Assembly: GCA_031178305.1 (NCBI GenBank)
Contig: JAPSJG010000093.1
Location: 1 to 10,626, forward strand
Length of the DNA stretch: 10,626 nt
Reading direction: 5' to 3'
DNA from: Sinorhizobium sp.
GTDB lineage: Bacteria > Pseudomonadota > Alphaproteobacteria > Rhizobiales > Rhizobiaceae
A model generated the notes under the pieces. It was given only the letters and a program-made list of their open reading frames with translations. It made no database searches and had not been told where the DNA came from. Each line of letters begins with the position of its first letter. The stretch's first letter is position 1. The translations under genes and the position numbers were made by a program. Shown here piece by piece: positions 1 to 8,470 of this stretch.

Positions 1-846
1 GTGCATGAGATCGCCGGCTGGGAGGAGTTGCGCCGCCGCCTGGCGCCGTCCGACCGGCGCTGCTTTGCCTTCTTCCACCCGCGGCTGGTTGACGAGCCGC
101 TCGTCTTCGTCGAGGTAGCGCTCACCCGAACCGTGCCAAGCGCCATCAAGGACGTGCTTGACGAGAGCCGGGAGCAGATCAGTGCCGATCAGGCGAAAAC
201 CGCCGTCTTCTATTCGATCTCCAACTGCCAAGCCGGCCTGCGAGGGATCTCGTTCGGCAACTTCCTGATCAAGCAAGTCGTCGAAGACCTGCGCCGAGAC
301 CTTCCCGGTCTCAAGAATTTCGTCACGCTATCGCCCGTCCCGGGCTTTGCGCGTTGGCTCGCTGAGGCGCTTAGATCGGAAGCCGACCTGCTGCCGACGG
401 GCGAGGACAGAGAGGTGCTGGCGCTGCTCGAAGAACCGGGCTGGGCTGATGACGAGAGTAGGGTAGGCCGGGTCGAGCGCGTGCTGCTGCCGCTCGCCGC
501 GCATTATTTCCTGGCCGCACGCACGCCGGAGGGGCGCCCGGTCGACCCGGTCGCCCGCTTCCATCTCGGCAATGGCGCGCGGCTCGACAGGCTAAATTTC
601 CTCGGCGATCGCTCGCCCAAGGCAATGCAGCAGGCGCACGGCCTCATGGTCAACTATCTCTACAAGCTCGAGGACATCGAAACGAACCACGAGGCCTTGG
701 CGCAACGCGGCGAAGTGACCGCATCGCCGGCCGTCAAGAACCTGCTTGCCCGGAATGGAGAAAACCGCCGCGCCGGCAAGAACGAGCAGGTTCCGCGACA
801 ATTCTCGAAGGTCATGAACGCCACGATTGGAGGAGGGCGCAAGTGA
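1..846 (+). CDS. matA: Malonyl-CoA decarboxylase, C-terminal part (5' end cut by window)
   Basis: The enzyme converts malonyl-CoA to acetyl-CoA and CO2, the last step of malonate use in the cytoplasm. The visible 281 residues match the catalytic part of the MCD family: an FYSISNCQAGLRG block (70-82) followed by FGNFLIKQVV, then LSPVPGF (110-116) and RFHLGNGARL (187-196). By comparison with human MCD (Ser329 and His423), Ser111 and His188 are the probable catalytic pair; both are present. Rhizobial MatA is about 460 residues, so roughly 180 N-terminal residues lie left of the window, and the GTG at base 1 is most likely an internal valine codon and not the start. The stop TGA at 844-846 overlaps the matB start in GTGA. 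The C-terminal tail after about residue 250 is basic and poorly conserved, and its codons also carry the matB ribosome binding site. Identification is firm from motifs and from the matBC neighbours. Confidence 0.95.
   Translation: MHEIAGWEELRRRLAPSDRRCFAFFHPRLVDEPLVFVEVALTRTVPSAIKDVLDESREQISADQAKTAVFYSISNCQAGLRGISFGNFLIKQVVEDLRRDLPGLKNFVTLSPVPGFARWLAEALRSEADLLPTGEDREVLALLEEPGWADDESRVGRVERVLLPLAAHYFLAARTPEGRPVDPVARFHLGNGARLDRLNFLGDRSPKAMQQAHGLMVNYLYKLEDIETNHEALAQRGEVTASPAVKNLLARNGENRRAGKNEQVPRQFSKVMNATIGGGRK
829..837 (+). promoter_or_regulatory. matB ribosome binding site inside matA
   Basis: GGAGGAGGG lies five bases before the GTG start of matB at 843 and within the last codons of matA. Strong complementarity to the 16S rRNA tail, together with the GTGA stop/start overlap, supports this GTG as the true matB start and suggests translational coupling of MatA and MatB. 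Confidence 0.8.
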
Positions 847-2357
847 GCAACCATCTGTTTGACGCCATTCGGGCCGCTGCTTCCGGCGATACACCATTCA
901 TCCGGATCAATGGCGGTAGGATTTGGACCTATGGTGACGCGCTCGACCTTTCGGGCCGCATCGCCGGCGCCATCGATACGCTCGGCGTCCGCCCGGGCGA
1001 CCGTGTCGCGGTGCAGGTCGACAAGAGCGCCGAAGCCCTGATCCTCTATCTCGCCTGCCTGCGGAGTGGCGCGGTCTACCTGCCGCTGAACACCGCCTAT
1101 ACGGTCGCCGAGCTCGACTATTTCATCGGCGATGCCGAGCCGCGCCTGGTCGTCGTTTCCTCGGCGGCTCTTGAGAAAGTCAGGGCGATCGCAGAGCCTC
1201 GCGGGGCGATCGTAGAAACGCTTGATGCCGACGGCACGGGCTCCCTGCTCGATCTCGCCCGCGACGAGCTGGCCGACTTCGTCGATGCATCGCGCACGGC
1301 TGATAATCTCGCAGCGATCCTCTACACCTCGGGGACGACAGGGCGCTCCAAGGGGGCGATGCTGACCCAGGGGAACCTCCTCTCGAATGCCGTGACCTTG
1401 CGCGACTACTGGCGTGTTACCGCCGGCGATCGACTGATCCATGCCCTGCCCCTTTTCCATACGCATGGCCTGTTCGTCGCCACGAATGTGACGCTGCTGG
1501 CGGGGGCCTCGATGTTCCTGCTGGCAAGATTCGATCCGGACGAGGTCCTCTCGCTGATGCCGGGGGCAACCCTCCTGATGGGCGTTCCGACTTTTTACGT
1601 GCGGCTCCTGCAGAGCGAGCGCCTCGATCGGCAAGCGGTCGCGAACATGCGCCTCTTCATTTCGGGGTCGGCGCCGCTGCTCGCCGAAACGCATGTCGAG
1701 TTCAAAGAGCGTACGGGTCACGCGATTCTGGAGCGTTACGGCATGACCGAGACCAATATGAACACGTCGAACCCCTATGACGGAGAAAGGATTGCCGGGA
1801 CAGTCGGCTTTACGCTGCCTGGCGTGACGGTCCGCGTCACCGATCCCGCCACCGGCACTGTCTTGCCGCCGGAGGAAACCGGAATGATCGAAATCAACGG
1901 CCCGAATGTATTCAAGGGCTACTGGCGAATGCCGGAAAAGACCGCTGCGGAATTCACCTCCGATGGTTTTTTCATCAGCGGCGATCTCGGCAAGATCGAC
2001 CGGCGTGGCTATGTCCACATTGTCGGCCGCAGCAAGGATCTGGTGATCTCGGGCGGATACAACATCTATCCCAAGGAGGTCGAGGGCGAGATTGACCAGC
2101 TCCCGGGTGTCGCCGAAAGCGCCGTAATCGGGGTTCCGCATCCCGATTTCGGCGAGGGCGTCACCGCCATCGTCGTCCGCAGGCCCGGGGCGGTGCTCGA
2201 TGAGAAGGCCATCCTTGGGGCGCTCCAGGACCGGCTTGCACGTTACAAGCAGCCCAAGCGCATCATCTTTGCAGAGGACCTGCCGCGCAACACGATGGGC
2301 AAGGTCCAGAAGAACCTTCTGCGGCAGAAATACGCCGACCTGTACGCAGAGGCGTGA
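843..2357 (+). CDS. matB: Malonyl-CoA synthetase MatB
   Basis: This is an AMP-forming acyl-CoA ligase of the ANL superfamily that joins malonate and CoA at the cost of ATP, giving malonyl-CoA for MatA. The 504 residues are the full length for rhizobial MatB. Visible motifs in order are the phosphate loop YTSGTTGRSKGA (161-172), the ERYGMTET adenylate motif (297-304), the SGDLGKID hinge region (379-386), GRSKDLVISGGYNIYP (395-410), and the C-terminal catalytic lysine Lys487 in NTMGKVQK (483-490). That lysine is the one that forms the adenylate and is commonly controlled by acetylation in related synthetases. It starts at GTG, overlapping matA by 4 bases, with a strong ribosome binding site. 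The position between decarboxylase and carrier genes argues for malonate over other short acids as substrate. No damage is seen. Confidence 0.96.
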   Translation: MSNHLFDAIRAAASGDTPFIRINGGRIWTYGDALDLSGRIAGAIDTLGVRPGDRVAVQVDKSAEALILYLACLRSGAVYLPLNTAYTVAELDYFIGDAEPRLVVVSSAALEKVRAIAEPRGAIVETLDADGTGSLLDLARDELADFVDASRTADNLAAILYTSGTTGRSKGAMLTQGNLLSNAVTLRDYWRVTAGDRLIHALPLFHTHGLFVATNVTLLAGASMFLLARFDPDEVLSLMPGATLLMGVPTFYVRLLQSERLDRQAVANMRLFISGSAPLLAETHVEFKERTGHAILERYGMTETNMNTSNPYDGERIAGTVGFTLPGVTVRVTDPATGTVLPPEETGMIEINGPNVFKGYWRMPEKTAAEFTSDGFFISGDLGKIDRRGYVHIVGRSKDLVISGGYNIYPKEVEGEIDQLPGVAESAVIGVPHPDFGEGVTAIVVRRPGAVLDEKAILGALQDRLARYKQPKRIIFAEDLPRNTMGKVQKNLLRQKYADLYAEA

Positions 2358-2363
2358 GCCAAT

Positions 2364-2390
2364 CGTGCGCCTCTAGGAGGGAGGCGCACG
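2364..2390 (+). promoter_or_regulatory. Perfect 10-bp hairpin between matB and matC
   Basis: Bases 2364-2373 (CGTGCGCCTC) pair perfectly with 2381-2390, closing a 7-base loop TAGGAGG. The hairpin starts 7 bases after the matB stop. No T-run follows, so it does not look like a standard intrinsic terminator in this direction. It could stabilise the 3' end of the matAB part of the message or cause partial termination before matC. The loop contains a Shine-Dalgarno-like AGGAGG, but no start codon follows at usable distance. Confidence 0.6.
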
Positions 2391-2420
2391 GATAACCTTA
2401 AACTTGAAAATCGCGAACTG

Positions 2421-2439
2421 CCGGCGCGTGCGGCGCCGG
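2421..2439 (+). promoter_or_regulatory. GC-only 7-bp hairpin directly before the matC ribosome binding site
   Basis: CCGGCGC (2421-2427) pairs with GCGCCGG (2433-2439) around a 5-base loop. The stem ends one base before the AGGGAGGGG ribosome binding site of matC, so it may tune access of ribosomes or protect the matC message. The inverted repeat is seen directly; any role is inferred. Confidence 0.45.
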
Positions 2440-2452
2440 AGGGAGGGGAATC

Positions 2453-3799
2453 ATGAGCATCGAAATCCTATCCATACTGCTCTTGATCGGAATGTTCGTC
2501 ATCGCGACGATCCAGCCGATCAACATGGGTGCGCTGGCATTCGCCTGCACTTTCCTGCTCGGATCGGTGATCATCGGCATGAAAGCCAACGACATCTTCG
2601 CCGGTTTCCCGAGCGACCTGTTTCTGACGCTCGTCGCCGTCACCTACCTCTTCGCCATCGCGCAGATCAACGGCACGATTGACTGGCTGGTAGAATGCGC
2701 TGTGCGGTTGGTGCGCGGGCATGTCGCCTGGATCCCCTGGGTGATGTTCCTCGTCGCCGCGGTGATCACCGGTTTCGGCGCGCTCGGGCCGGCGGCCGTC
2801 GCCATCCTCGCGCCGGTCGCGCTGAGCTTTGCCGTGCAATACCGCATTCATCCGGCGATGATGGGCCTGATGGTCATTCATGGCGCGCAGGCCGGCGGCT
2901 TCTCGCCGATCAGCGTCTACGGTGGAATCACCAACCAGATCGTCGCCAAGGCCGGCCTGCCTTTCGCCCCGACATCCCTGTTCCTCTCCAGCTTCTTCTT
3001 CAACCTGGCAATCGCGGTGCTGGTGTTCTTCGTATTCGGTGGTGCGCGGGTCATGAAGCAGAAGCCGGCAATGTCCGGGCCGCTGCCTGAGCTCCACCCG
3101 GAGGGCGTATCCGCGTCGATCAGGGGCCATGGTGGCACGCCCGCCAAGCCGCTCCGGCAGCATGGCTACGGGTCCGGGGTCGACAGCGCCGCGGCACTGC
3201 GCCTCTCTCCTGAGAAAATCTCCACCTTGGCCGGCTTGACGGCGCTCGGTATCGGCGCCCTGGTTTTCAAGTTCAATGTCGGATTGGTCGCAATCACCGT
3301 TGCCGTCGTGCTGGCGCTCATGTCGCCGAAAACACAGAAGGCGGCGATCGACAAGGTGAGCTGGTCGACCGTGCTTCTGATCGCCGGCATCATCACCTAT
3401 GTCGGCGTCATGGAGAAGGCCGGTACGGTCGACTACGTGGCGAACGGCATATCCAGTCTCGGCATGCCGCTGCTGGTGGCGCTGCTGCTTTGCTTCACGG
3501 GCGCTATCGTCTCGGCCTTTGCCTCCTCAACCGCGTTGCTCGGTGCGATCATCCCCCTGGCGGTGCCGTTCCTCCTGCAGGGCCACATCAGCGCCATCGG
3601 CGTCGTGGCGGCGATCGCCATCTCCACAACCATCGTCGATACCAGCCCGTTTTCGACGAACGGCGCCCTCGTCGTGGCCAACGCGCCGGACGACAAACGC
3701 GAGCACGTGCTGCGCCAGCTGCTGATCTACAGTGCCCTGATCGCCATCATCGGGCCGATGGTTGCCTGGTTGGTCTTCGTGGTGCCCGGCTTGGTCTGA
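2453..3799 (+). CDS. matC: Malonate/dicarboxylate carrier MatC
   Basis: This inner-membrane carrier probably brings malonate into the cell for MatB and MatA. The 448-residue protein begins with the MatC N-terminal domain (about residues 1-150, including QPINMGALAF at 21-30 and FGALGPAAVAILAPVALS at 108-125). Around twelve hydrophobic segments can be read, roughly at 5-22, 26-42, 56-72, 93-125, 136-150, 172-197, 258-290, 303-322, 337-376, 380-395 and 422-447. A polar, Gly/Pro/His-rich cytoplasmic linker at about 200-255 separates two halves. The second half has the SAFASSTALLGAIIPL (354-369) and TSPFSTNGALVVANAP (397-412) stretches, resembling the paired Ser/Thr substrate-binding signatures of the ArsB/NhaD/DASS ion-transporter clan. 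GGGAGGGG at 2441-2448 lies just before the ATG. Substrate is assigned from matAB context; no biochemistry can be read from sequence. Confidence 0.92.
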   Translation: MSIEILSILLLIGMFVIATIQPINMGALAFACTFLLGSVIIGMKANDIFAGFPSDLFLTLVAVTYLFAIAQINGTIDWLVECAVRLVRGHVAWIPWVMFLVAAVITGFGALGPAAVAILAPVALSFAVQYRIHPAMMGLMVIHGAQAGGFSPISVYGGITNQIVAKAGLPFAPTSLFLSSFFFNLAIAVLVFFVFGGARVMKQKPAMSGPLPELHPEGVSASIRGHGGTPAKPLRQHGYGSGVDSAAALRLSPEKISTLAGLTALGIGALVFKFNVGLVAITVAVVLALMSPKTQKAAIDKVSWSTVLLIAGIITYVGVMEKAGTVDYVANGISSLGMPLLVALLLCFTGAIVSAFASSTALLGAIIPLAVPFLLQGHISAIGVVAAIAISTTIVDTSPFSTNGALVVANAPDDKREHVLRQLLIYSALIAIIGPMVAWLVFVVPGLV

Positions 3800-3825
3800 C
3801 GACAGGCTCGCCCGGCTCGGCCAAG

Positions 3826-3845
3826 GGGCGGAGCACTCTCCGCCC
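3826..3845 (+). terminator. Weak stem-loop after matC
   Basis: GGGCGGAG (3826-3833) pairs with CTCCGCCC (3838-3845) around a 4-base loop, starting 26 bases after the matC stop. The stem is GC-rich, but no T-run follows on either strand, so it would be an inefficient intrinsic terminator or a 3'-end stabiliser. It is the best candidate for the end of the mat transcript. Confidence 0.4.
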
Positions 3846-3938
3846 TATCCCACCCTGGACATTCGACTGTTTTGCTTGCCGTGCTGCGACTGTGTTCCGC
3901 CCGGCGTCACCAAGAGCCGCGCACCGCTGATTCTCGTT

Positions 3939-4124
3939 TTAAGTCTTGGCGCTCGAATTCGGGTTGTTTTTGTCGTCTTTGGTGACCGGACCTTTCGACG
4001 CCTTGGACCCACCGCCCCACTCCTGCGCCTTGCGCGCGTGATCGCCGCCGACACGGCCGGGCTGGTTCTTCTTCGCGGTGCCGCTCTCGCCCTTATCCCT
4101 AGGACGATCCGATTTCTTTTCCAT
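3939..4124 (-). CDS. Small hydrophilic (hydrophilin-like) protein, probably stress-induced
   Basis: The 61-residue product begins MEKKSDRPRDKGESG and contains VGGDHARKAQEWGGGSK at about 25-41. It has no Cys, Phe, Ile, Leu or Tyr, nine Gly, eleven Lys and four Arg against eight acidic residues, so it should be basic, soluble and largely disordered. It has no signal peptide or membrane segment. I recall similar short conserved proteins of unknown function in Rhizobiales but cannot run the search. The ATG at 4124 is preferred because GGAG on the minus strand (4132-4135) lies 7 bases upstream and a stress-type promoter at 4160-4184 would start transcription around 4150. A longer in-frame reading from a GTG at 4187 would begin inside that promoter and is rejected. 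The gene stands alone between two convergent operons, downstream of the melA terminator. Function is unknown; a protective role in desiccation or osmotic stress is only a guess from composition. Confidence 0.72.
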   Translation of the reverse strand: MEKKSDRPRDKGESGTAKKNQPGRVGGDHARKAQEWGGGSKASKGPVTKDDKNNPNSSAKT

Positions 4125-4159
4125 TTTGGAGCTCCATCTGTTTTCTCGGTCACTCCCGG

Positions 4160-4184
4160 AACGGCCGAAGCCCTGATCGGTTCC
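4160..4184 (-). promoter_or_regulatory. EcfG/RpoE2-type general stress promoter
   Basis: Read on the minus strand, GGAAC (4184-4180) is followed after exactly 16 bases by CGTT (4163-4160). This is the consensus of promoters used by the general stress ECF sigma factor of alphaproteobacteria (EcfG, called RpoE2 in Sinorhizobium). Transcription should start a few bases further on, around 4150-4154, giving a leader of about 28 bases before the ATG at 4124. The match is seen directly; activity is inferred. Confidence 0.65.
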
Positions 4185-4201
4185 CACGCATTTGCCCGAG
4201 C

Positions 4202-4233
4202 AAAGAAAAGCCCCGGAACTTCCGTTCCGGGGC
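4202..4233 (-). terminator. Intrinsic terminator of the agp-melA operon
   Basis: Bases 4210-4219 and 4224-4233 form a perfect 10-bp GC-rich stem (GCCCCGGAAC on the plus strand) with a 4-base loop. On the minus strand the stem is followed by the T-rich run CTTTTCTTT (4210-4202). It begins 29 bases past the melA stop. The polarity of the T-run shows that it serves the minus-strand operon. Confidence 0.85.
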
Positions 4234-4262
4234 CATCTGGTCGCCTGACCGGGAGAAAGAAA

Positions 4263-5636
4263 TCAGGCGGCCACTACCCTTTTCGAAATGCGGGCCCATT
4301 CGGGGATCCAGTCGCGGTGGGCGGCGAGCAGGTCGTCGACGAGCGACCAGATCTGGTCGAGGTCGAGTTCGGCGGCCGTGTGCGGATCCATCATCGCCGC
4401 ATGATAAAGGTGCTCGCGGTTCTGGGTGACAAGCGCCTGGACCGTCAGCTCCTGGACGTTGATATTGGTGCGGATAAGCGCGGTCAGTTGCGGCGGCAGC
4501 GCGCCGATATAGGTCGGCTGGATGCCGGAGGCATCCACGAGGCAGGGAACTTCAACGGCGCAATTCTCCGGCAGCGAGCTGATGCAGCCATTGTTCCTGA
4601 GGTTGCCGTAGATCACTGAGGGCTCGCCGGTCCAGACCGAGTTCATGATCGAGGAAGCGTATTCGTGACTCTCCGACACCTCGATCGTCTCGGCCTCCTT
4701 GTAGGCGGCGGCTTGGCCCTTCCAGCGTTCGATCTGCTCGATGCAGCGCTTCGGATATTCGTCTAGCGGAATGCCAAATTTCTCGATCAGATCCGGGCGG
4801 CCGTCCTTGATGAAATAGGGCGTGTATTCGGCGAAATGCTCCGAGCTCTCGGTGACGAAATAGCCGAGCCGCCTCAGCATCTCGTAACGCACCTTGTTTG
4901 GGCAGCGAGGGTTCCAGTGGCTGGGCTTGGGGAACCGCCCTTCGCGGTAGCCGCGGATCAGATCCGGATAGAGGTCACGATAGCTGCCGTCCTTCTGGCG
5001 GTGCTCGAATCTCAAGTAGAAGGCCATATGGTTGATGCCGGCGGCGCGATAGCGGATTTCTTCGAGAGGGATCTCGAGGTCGCGGGCGAGCTCGAAGGCG
5101 GTGCCCTGCACCGAGTGGCAGAGGCCGACCTGCTTGATGGTCGGAAATTTCTCCGCGATCGCCCAGGTGTTAATCGCCATCGGGTTCACATATTGCAGGA
5201 GGATCGCCTCGGGACAGACTTCGAGCATGTCGTCGCAGATCTTCCAGAGATGCGGCACGGTGCGTAAGCCCCGCATGATACCGCCAACGCCGAGCGTGTC
5301 GGCGATCGTCTGGCGGAGCCCATACTTCTTCGGCACTTCGAAATCGGTGACGGTGCAAGGCTCGTAGCCGCCGATCTGGAAGGCGACGACAACGAAGTCG
5401 GCCCCTTCGAGCGCCTTCAGCTGGTTGGAATGTGTCTCCACCTTCGCCTGCACCCCCAGCGTGCGCACCAGCTTGCCGGCGACGATCTCGCTCTCTGCGA
5501 GACGCTCCGGGTTCAAGTCCATCAGCGCTATGGTGGCGACCGAAAGCGCCGGCCGCTGCAACACGTCGCCGATGATGTTTTTCATGAAGACGGTCGAGCC
5601 AGCGCCGATGAAGGTGATTTTGGGTTGTCTGGTCAT
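4263..5636 (-). CDS. melA: Alpha-galactosidase, glycoside hydrolase family 4 (MelA)
   Basis: The enzyme releases galactose from melibiose- and raffinose-type sugars in the cytoplasm. Family 4 works by an NAD+-dependent redox mechanism with a divalent metal, usually Mn2+. The 457-residue protein resembles Escherichia coli MelA along its whole length. The N-terminal Rossmann loop GAGSTVF is at 11-17. The blocks FVVVAFQIGGYEPCTVTDFE (81-100) and QTIADTLGVGGIMR (109-122) follow. The likely metal and catalytic site is in GLCHSVQGT (171-179, with Cys173) and AGINHMAFYL (199-208, with His203). FVTESSEHFAEY (260-271) and AAMMDPHTAAELDLDQI near the C-terminus are also MelA-typical. The ATG at 5636 has AGAGG at 5643-5647 as ribosome binding site and lies 22 bases after the ATPase gene. 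As last gene of the operon it supplies the hydrolytic step for the imported sugar. In S. meliloti the equivalent gene is also called agaL1. Confidence 0.94.
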   Translation of the reverse strand: MTRQPKITFIGAGSTVFMKNIIGDVLQRPALSVATIALMDLNPERLAESEIVAGKLVRTLGVQAKVETHSNQLKALEGADFVVVAFQIGGYEPCTVTDFEVPKKYGLRQTIADTLGVGGIMRGLRTVPHLWKICDDMLEVCPEAILLQYVNPMAINTWAIAEKFPTIKQVGLCHSVQGTAFELARDLEIPLEEIRYRAAGINHMAFYLRFEHRQKDGSYRDLYPDLIRGYREGRFPKPSHWNPRCPNKVRYEMLRRLGYFVTESSEHFAEYTPYFIKDGRPDLIEKFGIPLDEYPKRCIEQIERWKGQAAAYKEAETIEVSESHEYASSIMNSVWTGEPSVIYGNLRNNGCISSLPENCAVEVPCLVDASGIQPTYIGALPPQLTALIRTNINVQELTVQALVTQNREHLYHAAMMDPHTAAELDLDQIWSLVDDLLAAHRDWIPEWARISKRVVAA

Positions 5637-5658
5637 TGAATACCTCTGTCCTTGGGAG

Positions 5659-7329
<1,671 letters not shown>

Positions 7330-7340
7330 CGGCGTGCTCC

Positions 7341-8468
7341 TCAATAGGGGTCGATTGCGTCGCGAAGGCCGTCACCTAGCGCGTTGAAGGCGAAGACGGT
7401 GACGAGTACGAAGGCGACGGGTGAGAGGATCCAGGGATAGGAGCCGATGACCGAATAGGTCGCGGTGTCCTGCAGCATCAGCCCCCAGGAAATGAGCGGC
7501 GGCTTCACCGCAAAGCCGAGAAAGCCTAGGAATGACTCGAGCAGCACGACCTGCGGGATCGCGAGCGTCACCGCGACGATCACATGGCTCATCACATTCG
7601 GGAAGATGTGCTGGAAGATGATGCGCCGGTCAGTCGCGCCGATGGCGATCGCCGCGCGCACATAATCGATGCGGGCGAGCGCCAGCGTCTTGCCGCGCAC
7701 CTCACGCGACATCTGCGCCCAGCCGAGCGCCGACATCACGATGATGACGAAGGCGAGAAAGACGTTGGTCGGCGCCGTGACCGGGATCAGCGAGGCGAGC
7801 GCCAGATAAAGCGGCAATTGCGGGAAGGCCAGCACCAGCTCGACGAAGCGCTGCACCCAGGCATCGAAGCGCCCTCCGAAATATCCCGAGACCATGCCGA
7901 CGGTCGTGCCGATCACGGTGACGATCGAGACGACGACGAGCGCGATCATCAGCGATATGCGCGAGCCATAGAGGATGCGCGAGAGCACGTCCCGGCCGAA
8001 CTTATCGGTGCCGAGGAAATGCACCGGCGAGCCGTCCACGGCACCGAAAAGATGGCGCTCGGCCGGGATCAGTCCGAAAAGTCTGTAGGGCGCGCCCTTG
8101 ACGAAGAAGCCAAGGACCTGCGGATTCTCGTAGTCCGGCCCGACGATCGGTTGGAAGGTGATCGGGTCGAGCTCCTCCGTCTCGCCAAGCGGGTAGCTCC
8201 TCGGCGGGAAGACGAAATTGCCATCCTCGTCGTGGAAGGTGATTGTCTGCGGCGGCGCGAAGGCAACCCCTGTCGCCTTCGGATCGACCGGCGACAGGAA
8301 GTCGGCGAAGACTGCCATGAAGATCAGCAGGCAGACGAGGAAGAGGCCGAGCATGCCGGCCCAGGAGCGCCTGAGGCGCCGCCAGACGAGGGCGGAATAG
8401 CTCTCTTGGTGATGCTTTTCTTCCGGCTGCGTAGCGACCGGCACGGTGCTTTGAATATCGGCGGTCAT
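7341..8468 (-). CDS. ABC transporter permease, DppC/OppC type with large periplasmic insert
   Basis: This is the second inner-membrane permease of the galactoside transporter, 375 residues. Hydrophobic segments lie at about 38-58, 169-193, 208-230, 236-255, 295-320 and 346-366. The family landmark LGTDKFGRDVLSRILYGSR (152-170) is followed by the EAA-type coupling loop YVRAAIAIGATDRRIIFQHI (269-288) that contacts the ATPase, and the C-terminus ends in DGLRDAIDPY as usual. Between the first membrane segment and LGTDKFGRD there is a polar stretch of about 95 residues (57-151), much longer than the roughly 30-40 residues of ordinary DppC. The ATG at 8468 follows the stop of the first permease by 2 bases, with GGGAGGAGGGG at 8476-8486 as ribosome binding site. 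A longer in-frame reading upstream is only a shadow over the first permease gene. Confidence 0.92.
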   Translation of the reverse strand: MTADIQSTVPVATQPEEKHHQESYSALVWRRLRRSWAGMLGLFLVCLLIFMAVFADFLSPVDPKATGVAFAPPQTITFHDEDGNFVFPPRSYPLGETEELDPITFQPIVGPDYENPQVLGFFVKGAPYRLFGLIPAERHLFGAVDGSPVHFLGTDKFGRDVLSRILYGSRISLMIALVVVSIVTVIGTTVGMVSGYFGGRFDAWVQRFVELVLAFPQLPLYLALASLIPVTAPTNVFLAFVIIVMSALGWAQMSREVRGKTLALARIDYVRAAIAIGATDRRIIFQHIFPNVMSHVIVAVTLAIPQVVLLESFLGFLGFAVKPPLISWGLMLQDTATYSVIGSYPWILSPVAFVLVTVFAFNALGDGLRDAIDPY

Positions 8469-8470
8469 GG

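Larger units (their letters stand above)
3800..4262. other. Convergent intergenic interval between the malonate and galactoside operons
   Basis: Bases between the matC stop and the melA stop hold the matC stem-loop, the 61-codon minus-strand gene, its stress-type promoter and the melA terminator. Bases 3846-3938, after the small gene, show a direct repeat CGACTGT (near 3864 and 3886) but no convincing terminator for that gene. A plus-strand open frame crossing this interval into melA has no family features and is treated as chance. Confidence 0.7.

Noticed and set aside
660..2141. 493-codon minus-strand open frame opposite matB
   Set aside because: It lies wholly opposite the intact matA/matB coding sequence, shows no family motifs, and long antisense frames are expected in GC-rich codon-biased DNA.
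3860..3895. Direct repeat CGACTGT downstream of the small gene
   Set aside because: Two seven-base copies in about 30 bases are too weak to suggest an att site, IS end or operator.
4127..4136. 10-base palindrome TGGAGCTCCA at the small gene's ribosome binding site
   Set aside because: With no loop it cannot fold as a hairpin in RNA, and short palindromes arise often by chance. No operator role can be supported.
4125..4187. GTG start at 4187 for the small hydrophilic protein
   Set aside because: It would place the GGAAC-N16-CGTT promoter inside the coding sequence and has no good ribosome binding site. The ATG at 4124 has one at the right spacing.
3762..4619. 285-codon plus-strand open frame running from the matC end into melA
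   Set aside because: It overlaps matC, the small gene, the terminator and conserved melA, and it changes composition along its length. No domain is visible.
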